Below, in pieces: positions 33,954-43,004 of a stretch of DNA of 64,000 bases. The position numbers and the translations under genes were made by a program. Source of the stretch: Pseudodesulfovibrio sp. (GTDB lineage: Bacteria > Desulfobacterota > Desulfovibrionia > Desulfovibrionales > Desulfovibrionaceae); the NCBI GenBank assembly GCA_016744135.1, contig JADGEX010000001.1, positions 1,685,029-1,749,028 of the forward strand, written 5' to 3'. The notes under the pieces are model-generated. The model did not search any database and had not been told where the DNA came from. It was given only the letters and a program-made list of their open reading frames with translations. Numbering within the stretch: the stretch's first letter is position 1; every line of letters starts with the position of its first letter.

Positions 33954-35483
33954 CTATTTTTTCTTCTTCTTCTTTTTTTTACTTTTCTTGTTCAATTTCT
34001 TCTTGTTGCGCGCCTTCAGAGTCTTCTTGGAAAGGGAGCGCTTGCCGCCTTCTTCCATATCCATACCTGGCATTCCGGGCATCCCGGGCATTCCGCCCAT
34101 GCCGCCCAATGCATCCATGTCTGGCATTTTACCGCCACCCAGACCGGGCAAATTGGGCAGACCGAACTTACCCTTCTTCTTTTTGCCGCCGCCCATCATG
34201 GACTGCATGACCTTGCTCATCTGCTTAAAATTCTTGATGAGCGAATTCACGTCGGCAACCTTAACACCGGAACCCTTGGCAATACGTTCCTTACGGCTCG
34301 CATTGATGAGCTTCGGCTGACGGCGCTCTTTCAAGGTCATGGAAGAGATAATCGCTTCAGTGCGCTTCATCTCATCTTCGGGCATCACATTGTCGCCCAT
34401 CTGCTTCATGATATTCCCCATACCGGGAATCATCTTGAGTAGACCCTCCATGGAACCAAGCTTCTTGAGCTTGCGCATATGACCAAGAAAATCTTCAAAA
34501 TCGAACTCAGCCTTGGCCATCTTTTCGGCCATGACCTTGGCTTCTTCCTCGTCGATTTCACCTTGTGCCTTCTCGATGAGCGTCATCATGTCGCCCATGC
34601 CAAGGATACGAGAGGCTATACGGTCAGGATGGAAGAGTTCCAGCTCGGAGAGCTTTTCACCCACACCAACGAACTTGACCGACTTGCCGGTCACGGTCTT
34701 GATGGACAGGGCTGCACCGCCTCGGGCATCACCGTCCATCTTGGTCAAAATCACACCGGAAATCTCAAGCTTCTGATTGAAGCTTTCGGCAACCGTGACC
34801 GCATCCTGACCTGTCATGGCATCTGCCACGAACAAAATTTCCTGTGGCTGACATTCCTTCTTGATATTGACAAGCTCGCCCATCAGCTCTTCGTCAATAT
34901 GCAATCGACCAGCGGTATCGAAGAGGATAAGATCGCAACCCAACTCTTCGGCCTTAACCAGAGCATCCTTGCAAATATCCACCGGATTCATGTCTGTGGT
35001 GGATGGATACACAGGCACATCAAGCTGTCTGGCCAATGTATTCAACTGATCAATTGCAGCCGGACGATAAACGTCCGCAGGTACAAGGTACGGCTTCTTG
35101 CCGTGCTGCTTACGCAGGAACATCGCCAGCTTACCGGAGCTGGTGGTCTTACCGGAACCCTGCAAGCCAACCATCATCAACTTCAGCGGCTTGGCCTTGA
35201 TGTCCAACCCCTGTTGTTCGCCACCCAGAAGTTCAATCAACTCCTCGTTGACGATCTTGATAATTTGCTGACCGGGATCCAATCCCTTCATGACCTCGTC
35301 GCCGAGGGCTCGCTCCTTGACTTGGTCAACGAACTGCTTGACTACTTTGAAGTTAACGTCAGCTTCGAGAAGCGCAAGACGCACTTCACGCAGACCATCC
35401 TTGATGTTATTTTCATCAAGGGTCTTCTGACCGCTAAACTTCGAAAAAGTGTTACCAAGTCTTTCTTGCAGGCTCTCGAACAA
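33954..35483 (-). CDS. ffh: Signal recognition particle protein Ffh
   Basis: 509 residues. GTPase motifs: GLQGSGKTTSSGKLA (G1), DTAGRLHID (G3), TKMDGDARGG (G4). The methionine-rich M domain binds SRP RNA and signal peptides (MRKLKKLGSMEGLLKMIPGM). After it, a GMPGMPGMPGMD stretch and a run of lysines to the stop. The start is a TTG at 35483, preceded by GGGAG 9 bases away; no ATG lies near. The 4.5S RNA gene was not found here. Confidence 0.95.
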   Translation of the reverse strand: MFESLQERLGNTFSKFSGQKTLDENNIKDGLREVRLALLEADVNFKVVKQFVDQVKERALGDEVMKGLDPGQQIIKIVNEELIELLGGEQQGLDIKAKPLKLMMVGLQGSGKTTSSGKLAMFLRKQHGKKPYLVPADVYRPAAIDQLNTLARQLDVPVYPSTTDMNPVDICKDALVKAEELGCDLILFDTAGRLHIDEELMGELVNIKKECQPQEILFVADAMTGQDAVTVAESFNQKLEISGVILTKMDGDARGGAALSIKTVTGKSVKFVGVGEKLSELELFHPDRIASRILGMGDMMTLIEKAQGEIDEEEAKVMAEKMAKAEFDFEDFLGHMRKLKKLGSMEGLLKMIPGMGNIMKQMGDNVMPEDEMKRTEAIISSMTLKERRQPKLINASRKERIAKGSGVKVADVNSLIKNFKQMSKVMQSMMGGGKKKKGKFGLPNLPGLGGGKMPDMDALGGMGGMPGMPGMPGMDMEEGGKRSLSKKTLKARNKKKLNKKSKKKKKKKK

Positions 35484-35677
35484 CTGTCCTATCTCCCGGA
35501 ATTATCTCGTTTTCCAATTATCTACCACGCGCAAAACTCCCGTCCAGCGCGGGCAAAGAGGTGGTTTGGTAAGCCAGATCCCGGATATAGTCAAGCTCGA
35601 CGAAGAGTGGCGGACGGAGATCAAGCCGTCTAAAACGGCGTATTCCACTGAGTAAAAAGCCATGCCAACCATACTTA

Positions 35678-35706
35678 TTGACTTGTCTTCCCCCTTGGAG
35701 AATATT
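35678..35706 (+). promoter_or_regulatory. Sigma-70 type promoter of the binding-protein/channel/antiporter run
   Basis: TTGACT (35678-35683), 17-base spacer, AATATT (35701-35706), with GAGGAG directly before the ATG at 35724. The leader is short (about 12 bases). Confidence 0.5.
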
Positions 35707-35723
35707 GGCGTGAGGAGTGTCTC

Positions 35724-36530
35724 ATGCATTTTCCCCGTATTTTCATCATCATACTTATTTTGGTTTCGTTTACCACGACCCCACACACAGCGCACGCCGA
35801 CTACCTGACCATCAGGGTACCGGCATATTCTGACGGCATCCACAGCTACTTCGTCGACCTTTTGACCACTGCATTATCAAAGGCCGGACACCTGGCGGCC
35901 ATCGAACAAGTTTCGGACATTCCTCACCTGCGAGAACGAACCATGCTGGAAACCGGAGAACTCAGCGTTCTTTGGCTCGTCCGCTCGCAAGAAAGAGACA
36001 AACGCTATTTTCCTGTCCCTGTGAAGCTGACCAACGGCATGATCGGAAAACGTGTCCTCCTAGTCCCCCGCGATCAAAAAGAAGACTACAAAGACGTCAA
36101 GACCCTTCGAGACTTCAAGGAGCTTGGCAAGATCGGTGGATTCGGTACCCAATGGTTTGATGTCGGCGTATGGAAAGCCAATGACCTTCCTTATCTGGAA
36201 GTCACGCAATGGAGGCTCCTTTACCGCATGGTCGCAGACGAATCACGAGGTGTAGACTACTTTTCCAGAGGAATAAATGAAGTCATGGATGAAGTTGAGA
36301 ACCATTCTGAACTTGTCATCGAACCGCACATTATGCTCGTTTATAATCGTGATTTCATTTTTTATGTCAGCCCAACCCGCCCCCAATTGGCAGAAACTCT
36401 TCGCTCGGCCCTTGAAGAAGCCAGAGACTCCGGCCTGGTGGACCAACTCATCAAAAAGCATTGGGGCAAAACCTTTGAATTACTCCAACCCGAAACCCGT
36501 ACGATCATCCCCCTGCATTCTCCGCAATAG
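35724..36530 (+). CDS. Periplasmic solute-binding protein (SBP_bac_3-like), orphan
   Basis: 268 residues with a signal peptide (cut after HTAHA), then LTIRVPAYSDGIHSYFVDLL and a two-lobe binding fold. Family level only: a transporter substrate-binding domain, sometimes a sensor module. No ABC permease or ATPase is adjacent. It is followed by a channel-like protein whose start is 29 bases on. Confidence 0.65.
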   Translation: MHFPRIFIIILILVSFTTTPHTAHADYLTIRVPAYSDGIHSYFVDLLTTALSKAGHLAAIEQVSDIPHLRERTMLETGELSVLWLVRSQERDKRYFPVPVKLTNGMIGKRVLLVPRDQKEDYKDVKTLRDFKELGKIGGFGTQWFDVGVWKANDLPYLEVTQWRLLYRMVADESRGVDYFSRGINEVMDEVENHSELVIEPHIMLVYNRDFIFYVSPTRPQLAETLRSALEEARDSGLVDQLIKKHWGKTFELLQPETRTIIPLHSPQ

Positions 36531-36558
36531 GCCGCGCCATTGCAACGAGGACTGTTTT

Positions 36559-37362
36559 GTGCAAATAATCCATTGCAGTATGGAACAAAAATCAAATTCA
36601 TCTTTTTGGAGCGTGGCCTTCACTCACTTTGTCCCCTGTTTTTTTGTAGGGGTCTTTCTACTTTACCTGTTGAACGGCATCCTCCCGGAGGATGTTATTG
36701 TCGCTCTGGCCAAGGGCATGTTCAGTCTGGAAGATGTAATTATCGCCGTCCTGAACGGCACGCTCACAGCGGGCATTGTCTGGCTTTTCCATAGGGACAG
36801 AAATCGACGCCTCAAACGAGTGGGGGATCGTTCGCAACACCCCGTCGAAAAGAAAATGTTGCGACACGCCACCCTTGTAGGATTCATCGGAGGAGCGCTT
36901 GATGTGTTGCTTCTGCTCCATGCCGAAGGCGTTATCCTTATCACCATAATTGTCGTCGTTATTCTTGGTTTACACCTCAAAGCATTCAATCATCATATTG
37001 TCAGGATGCTCAAACCAGGCAACATCGCAACCTGGAATGAAGTATCCGAACTTATGCGAATCTACATGACCATGCTTGCCGGTTTCACTCTGCTCAACGC
37101 CACGCTGGAAGGTACGCACCTCCTCCTCGGAAGCGCTCCACCATTTGGATTCATGGTGAACGGCGGCGACATTTTTCTCAATTCATTCTATTATACGGTG
37201 GTCACCATGACCACACTAGGATTCGGTGACATTGTACCACAAACCTGGGATGGCAAATTGATGCTGATTTTCCAGTGTCTTGTCAGCTACATAATGTTTG
37301 CACTCATGGTCGGTATCATCACACGCGGCGTCGTCCGAGTCCGCGATAAAGACGAATACTAG
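36559..37362 (+). CDS. Two-pore-helix potassium-channel-like membrane protein
   Basis: 267 residues from the GTG at 36559 (GAGG 8 bases upstream); an ATG at 36580 lacks a ribosome site. Five or more helices; the last pair brackets NSFYYTVVTMTTLGFGDIVP with the selectivity-filter-like TLGFGD at about 219-224. The filter differs from the usual TVGYG by Leu and Phe; GFG is found in some channels. No RCK domain is attached, but a TrkA-N-bearing antiporter gene follows 8 bases later. Confidence 0.7.
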   Translation: MQIIHCSMEQKSNSSFWSVAFTHFVPCFFVGVFLLYLLNGILPEDVIVALAKGMFSLEDVIIAVLNGTLTAGIVWLFHRDRNRRLKRVGDRSQHPVEKKMLRHATLVGFIGGALDVLLLLHAEGVILITIIVVVILGLHLKAFNHHIVRMLKPGNIATWNEVSELMRIYMTMLAGFTLLNATLEGTHLLLGSAPPFGFMVNGGDIFLNSFYYTVVTMTTLGFGDIVPQTWDGKLMLIFQCLVSYIMFALMVGIITRGVVRVRDKDEY

Positions 37363-37370
37363 GAGCTGCC

Positions 37371-38990
37371 ATGCACCTTGACCCGCTCATCATTTTTTTC
37401 GCCTTCGGCTTCGGCTACCTGGCAAGTCGGGTCGGTCTGCCTCCATTGGTGGGATATCTTGTCGCGGGGTTTGCGCTCTCAACGCAGGGATATACTTCTG
37501 GACCGATCATTCAGGAAATAGCCGATATAGGTGTAACCATCCTACTCTTCACCATCGGCCTCAAACTCAAAATCAGAAATCTCCTCAAACCCGAAGTCTG
37601 GGCCGGAGCCTCTCTGCACATGCTCATCACCGTGGCCATCTTCTCGGCAGGGTTGATGGGGCTGGCCGCAACAGGCATGACATTTTTTGCAGGACTGAAC
37701 CTGAAAACAGCGTTACTGATCGCCTTTGCACTCAGCTTTTCCTCCACAGTCTTCGCTGTAAAAATCCTTGAAGAAAGTGGTCGTTCCTCCTCGCTCAACG
37801 GCAGAACAGCCATCGGCGTTTTGATCATTCAAGATATTTTCGCAGTGCTTTTTCTTACCTTTTCCACAGGCAAAATTCCGTCAATATGGGCGATTGTCGT
37901 TATCGGCGCACTGCCCATAGCCCGTTGGCTGTTCATGCGTATACTCAACCGAATAGGCCATGGAGAACTGCAGGTTCTATTCGGGTTTTTCCTGGCTTTC
38001 GTGGCCGGAGCATGGGCCTTTAATATTGTAGGGCTGAAGGCGGACCTCGGCGCGCTCATCATGGGCATGCTGCTCGCACCACACGCAAGGGCCAGCGACC
38101 TTGCATCATCCCTCTATTCCATCAAGGATTTCCTGCTGGTCGGGTTCTTCCTTGAAATCGGACTGGCCGGACTACCTTCGCTCTCCACGTTAAATGCAGC
38201 ACTTTTGCTCGTCATGGTCATCCCCATCAAGGTGGCACTGTTCTTCTTCCTGTTCACCAGATTCCGTATGAAAGCACGGACAAGTCTCATCACTACCCTG
38301 AATCTGGCCAACTACAGCGAATTCGGTCTGATCGTCGGAGGGTTGGCTGTTGCCAATGGCTGGCTCGAACGCGACTGGCTCCTCGCTATTGCCGTAGCCC
38401 TGTCCATCTCGTTCGTCATAGCCTCGCCTTTCAACAAGATAGCTGACACCATTTTCGAAAAAGTACGCCTTCTCCTGAAACAATTTGAAACCGAGGAACG
38501 CCACCCGGATGAAGAACAATACGATGCCGGGACCTGGCAGATCGTCGTTCTAGGGATGGGACGTGTTGGAACCGGTGCATACGACTATTTCACTGAAAAA
38601 TTCGGTCCTGTGGTGCTTGGTATTGATTTCAATGCGGATACCGTGGACACCTTATTGGAAAATGGAAAGCACGTTGGTCTCGCCGACGTTTCTGACCCGG
38701 ATTTCTGGCACAAACTTCCTACGTCAGGAGCAATGGTCAGGCTGGTTGTTCTAACCATGCCCAACCTCGCTTCTCAGCTCTATGTCGTAAAAAAGCTCAA
38801 AGAACGTGGTTTCCCTGGACAAATCGCGGCTATGGCGACCTATGACGATGAAGTTGACGTCCTCCGCGAGGCCGGTGTCAGCACATCATTCAACGTTTTC
38901 GCCGAAGCCGGCTTTGGTCTCGGTTCTCATATATGCAAAGAAATGGATATATCAGATATAAAATCGATGAAACCGGAAGACAAAGCCTGA
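37371..38990 (+). CDS. Cation:proton antiporter of the KefB/CPA2 type with TrkA-N domain
   Basis: 539 residues. Twelve or so hydrophobic helices of the Na+/H+ exchanger fold (residues 1-370), beginning LIIFFAFGFGYLASRVGLPP, with FSSTVFAVKILEESGR and DLGALIMGMLLAPHAR. Then a cytosolic NAD-binding Rossmann domain (IVVLGMGRVGTGAYDYFTEK, about 391-410). It likely exchanges K+ for H+, gated by nucleotide. GGAG precedes the ATG. It sits after a K+ channel-like gene, suggesting monovalent ion control. Confidence 0.85.
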   Translation: MHLDPLIIFFAFGFGYLASRVGLPPLVGYLVAGFALSTQGYTSGPIIQEIADIGVTILLFTIGLKLKIRNLLKPEVWAGASLHMLITVAIFSAGLMGLAATGMTFFAGLNLKTALLIAFALSFSSTVFAVKILEESGRSSSLNGRTAIGVLIIQDIFAVLFLTFSTGKIPSIWAIVVIGALPIARWLFMRILNRIGHGELQVLFGFFLAFVAGAWAFNIVGLKADLGALIMGMLLAPHARASDLASSLYSIKDFLLVGFFLEIGLAGLPSLSTLNAALLLVMVIPIKVALFFFLFTRFRMKARTSLITTLNLANYSEFGLIVGGLAVANGWLERDWLLAIAVALSISFVIASPFNKIADTIFEKVRLLLKQFETEERHPDEEQYDAGTWQIVVLGMGRVGTGAYDYFTEKFGPVVLGIDFNADTVDTLLENGKHVGLADVSDPDFWHKLPTSGAMVRLVVLTMPNLASQLYVVKKLKERGFPGQIAAMATYDDEVDVLREAGVSTSFNVFAEAGFGLGSHICKEMDISDIKSMKPEDKA

Positions 38991-39082
38991 TCACTCCGTC
39001 CCGCGTACATGTGCAACCTGTGCACACGGTTGCCGTCACGCCCGACATTGGATAGAGGTCCTTGAAACCAGACAGGCACTTC

Positions 39083-40060
39083 ATGAAAAATATATCTCCG
39101 ATTCGTTTCCGTCTTATTGTTCAGACCGCATTCACACTCTTTTGCATCTATGTCGGATTCCGCTTTGCCGCATTCCTCGCATGGGCAAACGGATTGTCCG
39201 ACACGTTTGTCCCCAAACCGGGTGCCGTGGAAGGATTCCTGCCCATCAGCGCCCTGCTCGGCTTTCGCCGATTCATAACGACTGGAGAGTGGGACAGCAT
39301 CCATCCAGCGGGGTTATCCATTTTCATCGCTGCCCTGCTCATGGCATTTCTTTTTCGCAAAGGCTTCTGCGGCTATGTCTGTCCCATCGGTTTCGTTTCC
39401 AATCTCCTCGAACGTGCCGGACGCAGGATAAACCTTTCCAAAACTCCGCCCAAATGGATCAACATACCGTTAACCGGCATTAAATATCTGCTGCTCGGCG
39501 GATTCTGCTTCGCCATATTTTCCATGGACGCCCGCTCGCTGGAGGCATTCATCACCGGACCGTACAACATGGTGTCCGACGCGAAAATGCTCGCATTCTT
39601 CACCAGTCCGTCCGCCCTGTCACTGACCGTCATCGGGGTGCTTGCCCTACTGAGCCTCATCGTCCGCAATTTCTGGTGCCGTTACCTCTGTCCATATGGC
39701 GCACTTCTCGGCCTGTTCGCATGGATCGGCCCGATCCATGTCAAACGCAACACTACCACCTGCATTGATTGCGGAAAATGCACGGCACATTGCCCTGCCG
39801 GTATCAGAGTACAGGACAAAAAATTGGTTCGATCACCCGAATGTATTGGTTGCGCACAATGTATAGCAGAATGCCCAGTGGACGGCTGCCTATCCTTTTC
39901 CGTGGCTGGCCGGAAGGGCATACCATGGTTAACCGTAGGCATCGGTACCGTAGCAGTCCTGCTGCTTGTGTGGACGTGGGCAAAAACCACCGGGCACTGG
40001 GACAGCGAAATGCCGTCCTTCATGCTCAAGCGAATCTACACGATGGCTTTTGGAGCGTAA
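39083..40060 (+). CDS. NapH/FixG-like membrane 4Fe-4S ferredoxin, orphan
   Basis: 325 residues with about five membrane helices and cysteine motifs FCGYVCPIG and CRYLCPYG in the loops, followed by two [4Fe-4S] motifs: CIDCGKCTAHCP and CIGCAQCIAECP. This is the NapH/PceC/CcoG-like quinol oxidase fold. The ATG at 39083 has AGG upstream; a TTG at 39062 would add seven residues. No nap, nos or other partner is adjacent, so the electron acceptor is unknown. Confidence 0.82.
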   Translation: MKNISPIRFRLIVQTAFTLFCIYVGFRFAAFLAWANGLSDTFVPKPGAVEGFLPISALLGFRRFITTGEWDSIHPAGLSIFIAALLMAFLFRKGFCGYVCPIGFVSNLLERAGRRINLSKTPPKWINIPLTGIKYLLLGGFCFAIFSMDARSLEAFITGPYNMVSDAKMLAFFTSPSALSLTVIGVLALLSLIVRNFWCRYLCPYGALLGLFAWIGPIHVKRNTTTCIDCGKCTAHCPAGIRVQDKKLVRSPECIGCAQCIAECPVDGCLSFSVAGRKGIPWLTVGIGTVAVLLLVWTWAKTTGHWDSEMPSFMLKRIYTMAFGA

Positions 40061-40073
40061 AACTATCGAAGGA

Positions 40074-40409
40074 TTACTCCGCGCAATCCACGCAGAGTTC
40101 TGTTTCAGGCATGGCCTTGAGCCGAGCCATGGGGATCGGCTCCTCACATTCGACACACAAACCAAAATCCTCGTCTTCGTCCACCCGTCTCAGGGCTTCC
40201 TTCAAACGGACCAGCCGGACCTTGCTCTTTGAATGCTGGGCTTCGGCCACGGACTGATTGACTATATTGTCCATGCGGGAAATACGTCCGATGGCGTTGT
40301 CCGGGGCCACTGGTTTAAGCAATTCCTTGAGTCGAGGAATCTCCATTTTCAAGGCTTCGATTTCTGCCTGAGCGTACACCTTGAACTCCTGCTTTTGTGC
40401 ATCAGTCAT
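40074..40409 (-). CDS. DksA/TraR-type zinc-finger protein
   Basis: 111 residues: a coiled-coil half (about 1-75, EFKVYAQAEIEALKMEIPRLKE split) and a C-terminal C4 zinc finger CVECEEPIPMARLKAMPETE, ending LCVDC. DksA-like proteins enter the RNA polymerase secondary channel. The start codon overlaps the stop of the aminotransferase gene (TAATG). Confidence 0.85.
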   Translation of the reverse strand: MTDAQKQEFKVYAQAEIEALKMEIPRLKELLKPVAPDNAIGRISRMDNIVNQSVAEAQHSKSKVRLVRLKEALRRVDEDEDFGLCVECEEPIPMARLKAMPETELCVDCAE

Positions 40410-41566
40410 TATCCCAACCCCCTTAATCTGTTCATGGCGTCCTCAAGGGCATCCATTTCCTTGGCAAAACAAAAGCGAACCAACGTCTCCCCTACTGGGC
40501 CGGAATAAAAAGCGGAACCAGGCACACAGGCCACGCCAGTCTTTTCCAACAGATGCAAAGCACGCTCCTTGGCCGTCTTCCCCGGCAATGAAGTCACATC
40601 CGCCAGCGTATAATACGCGCCATCCGGTACGTGAGGCGTCAGGCCGATATCTCGCAAGGTGTCGCAAAACATATCCCGTTTCATCTGGTGGTCATCTGAT
40701 ATACCCTGATAATATTCCGGCCCCAATTCTTCCAGTCCTCTGGCCGCACCAATCTGCAAAGGAGCAGGCGCACAGATATAGACCAAATCACTAAAATGGC
40801 CGATAGGCAAAGCCCATTCCGGGTCGCAGATGGCATACCCAAGCCTCCAGCCGGTGATGGCAAAGACTTTGGACAAACCTGAAATGGTAATCGTCCGCCG
40901 AGCCATGCCCGAAATAGTCGCAGGACTGATGTGTTCATGGCCGTCGAACACGAAATGCTCATATATCTCATCGGTAAAAACAAAAATATCATGAGACTCG
41001 GCAAAATCGGCAATGAGTTCCAATTCCTTACGGGAAAACACCTTGCCCGCAGGGTTGGATGGGGTATTCAAAATCATGGCGCGGGTCTTTGATGTTACGG
41101 CCTGCTCCAAATCTTCGGCGGTAAACTCCCAATTCGGCGGCTCCAGAATAATAGATACCGGCTTAATACCAAGCGAAGCCATGGTCACTATATGATAGCC
41201 ATAGTATGGCTCGAAAACGATGACTTCGTCGCCCTCGTTGAGCAGGGCAAGACAGGCTGCGTAAAATGCGCCCGTGGCTCCGGCGGAAGAGACCACCTGA
41301 TTCTCCGGGTTCACATCCATGCCGGTATATCGTTTTTGCTTGGCAGCTATAGCTTCACGAAACCGAGGCAACCCATCGAAGCGGGTATAAATATTGGTGC
41401 CCGCCTTCATGGCTTCCTCTGCCCCCTTGATGACCACATCCGGCACGGGCAAGTCACACACACCCTGTGCCAGGTTCACGCCGGACACTCGCGCGCATTC
41501 CAGCGTCATATTCCTGATTTCGGATTGGGCCACCAACGGTCTTCGCTTGCTCACTTTCAACGTCAT
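40409..41566 (-). CDS. PLP-dependent aminotransferase, class I (AspC/AlaT-like)
   Basis: 385 residues with SNPAGKVFSRKELE, YEHFVFDGHE, and SGLSKVFAITGWRLGY where Lys forms the PLP Schiff base. Substrate cannot be told; aspartate/alanine-type enzymes are most similar. Divergent from the SDR gene and translationally linked to the DksA-like gene. Confidence 0.88.
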   Translation of the reverse strand: MTLKVSKRRPLVAQSEIRNMTLECARVSGVNLAQGVCDLPVPDVVIKGAEEAMKAGTNIYTRFDGLPRFREAIAAKQKRYTGMDVNPENQVVSSAGATGAFYAACLALLNEGDEVIVFEPYYGYHIVTMASLGIKPVSIILEPPNWEFTAEDLEQAVTSKTRAMILNTPSNPAGKVFSRKELELIADFAESHDIFVFTDEIYEHFVFDGHEHISPATISGMARRTITISGLSKVFAITGWRLGYAICDPEWALPIGHFSDLVYICAPAPLQIGAARGLEELGPEYYQGISDDHQMKRDMFCDTLRDIGLTPHVPDGAYYTLADVTSLPGKTAKERALHLLEKTGVACVPGSAFYSGPVGETLVRFCFAKEMDALEDAMNRLRGLG

Positions 41567-41618
41567 GGGGTATTCTCTTCCTCATCCTCTGAATTTTTTA
41601 CATGAAGGCACACTGTAT

Positions 41619-42368
41619 ATGACTTCACTCAGGAATAAAACCCTTGTCCTGACAGGCGCATCCATGGGTATCGGCGCTGCCCTTGCCCGTGAACTGGCAT
41701 ATGATGGCGTCAACCTCGTCCTTGGAGCGCGCACCGAATCAAAACTGACAAAAACCCGCGATGCATGCCGTGCACTTGGCATCAAAGCGGAATGTCTGGC
41801 GGGTGATGTATCCTCCTCCAACGTAGCTCAGGAGTTGGTCCAAACAGCCCATGAACTCGGCAACTTTCACGGTTTCATCCATGCCGCTGGTGTTCTCGCA
41901 CCCGGCCCCACGGTTTGGGAAACCACCAAAACCCGATTCCGCGAAGTCATGAACGCTTCCGTAGGCGCCGGGCATCAACTCATTCGCCATGCCACGCCTC
42001 TTCTTCTTAAACGTGGTGAAGGGTTGGCCGTTTTTTTCGGCTCCGGTGCGGCGGAACGCGCCCAACCCGGCATTGGGGCATATTGTACAGCCAAAGCCGC
42101 CGAAGAACATCTGGCCCGTCAATTGGCCGCGGAAGCTCCGGTCATTACCACGGTCATCTGGCGACCGGGTATCGTGGAAACACGTATGCAAAAAGATGCC
42201 AGAAACTCCACAGGAGGTGGTGCGGACCAACTCAAATCAGTCTTCAAACCGTGGAAAAAAGATGGATTGCTCATGACACCCAAACAATCTGCACGAGGGC
42301 TAGTCGACTTCCTTCATAATAATCCACGGCGCTACCACGGCAAAGTCGCGGATATCCGAAACATCTGA
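41619..42368 (+). CDS. Short-chain dehydrogenase/reductase
   Basis: 249 residues with the NAD(P)-binding LTGASMGIGAALARELAYDG, the catalytic Ser in FFGSGAAER and YxxxK as YCTAK. The start ATG follows AAGG 10 bases upstream. Substrate unknown. Confidence 0.88.
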   Translation: MTSLRNKTLVLTGASMGIGAALARELAYDGVNLVLGARTESKLTKTRDACRALGIKAECLAGDVSSSNVAQELVQTAHELGNFHGFIHAAGVLAPGPTVWETTKTRFREVMNASVGAGHQLIRHATPLLLKRGEGLAVFFGSGAAERAQPGIGAYCTAKAAEEHLARQLAAEAPVITTVIWRPGIVETRMQKDARNSTGGGADQLKSVFKPWKKDGLLMTPKQSARGLVDFLHNNPRRYHGKVADIRNI

Positions 42369-42375
42369 GGTTTTG

Positions 42376-42404
42376 TTGACGGAAACCCCCGGACCCCATA
42401 TATC
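42376..42404 (+). promoter_or_regulatory. Sigma-70 type promoter of the lipoprotein-kinase-selO operon
   Basis: TTGACG (42376-42381), a 17-base spacer, TATATC (42399-42404), 42 bases before the lipoprotein start. Confidence 0.55.
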
Positions 42405-42446
42405 CTGATAGAGGAATCCAATCCATTATCAGTACAAGGAGATACC

Positions 42447-42998
42447 ATGAAAAAATGTGCATACGCCTTCTGTCTGCTTTTCATCCTCGGCCTGCTGACT
42501 GCCTGTGGCGGTGATGACGTTGCCGACGATCCGAACCTATCTTCAGAGGCAAAGACCATTGTCGAAGAACTCGGTGGTCCTTTCTCCGATACGGAATTCA
42601 AAAAATTTCTCACAGACCTTCCGGATATCCCGAGTATGACCGCCCAGTCCCAGCAGGACATGGGAGAGGTCAGCGGCGCAGCCTTGTCTGCCAAGATTCT
42701 GGCCGAAGTCAAAAGCAAAGGGTGGAATGAAGAACGGTTCATGTACATATACAGCCATTCCATGGCCATGGTGAATGTGGAACAAATCAACATCATGAAC
42801 GAACAAGTCAAAAAGCAGATGGAAGACATGCCGGAAGAGCAAAAGAAAATGATGGAACAGATGTTGAACAAACAGATGGGCGGACAGATGGAAGCGTACA
42901 AGGCTGAAGTCGATAAACAAGTGCCAGCCTCTGAACAGGCTATCATTCGGGACAACATGGAAACCCTGTACGCCGCATTCGGCCTTCCTCAGGAATAA
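42447..42998 (+). CDS. Putative lipoprotein, unknown function
   Basis: 183 residues with a lipoprotein signal (LGLLTAC lipobox, Cys about 20). The mature part is helical, Met- and Glu-rich (MPEEQKKMMEQMLNKQMGGQ), with no known domain. AAGGAG precedes the ATG. First gene of an operon with the kinase-like gene and selO. Confidence 0.7.
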   Translation: MKKCAYAFCLLFILGLLTACGGDDVADDPNLSSEAKTIVEELGGPFSDTEFKKFLTDLPDIPSMTAQSQQDMGEVSGAALSAKILAEVKSKGWNEERFMYIYSHSMAMVNVEQINIMNEQVKKQMEDMPEEQKKMMEQMLNKQMGGQMEAYKAEVDKQVPASEQAIIRDNMETLYAAFGLPQE

Positions 42999-43004
42999 TT
43001 CATA

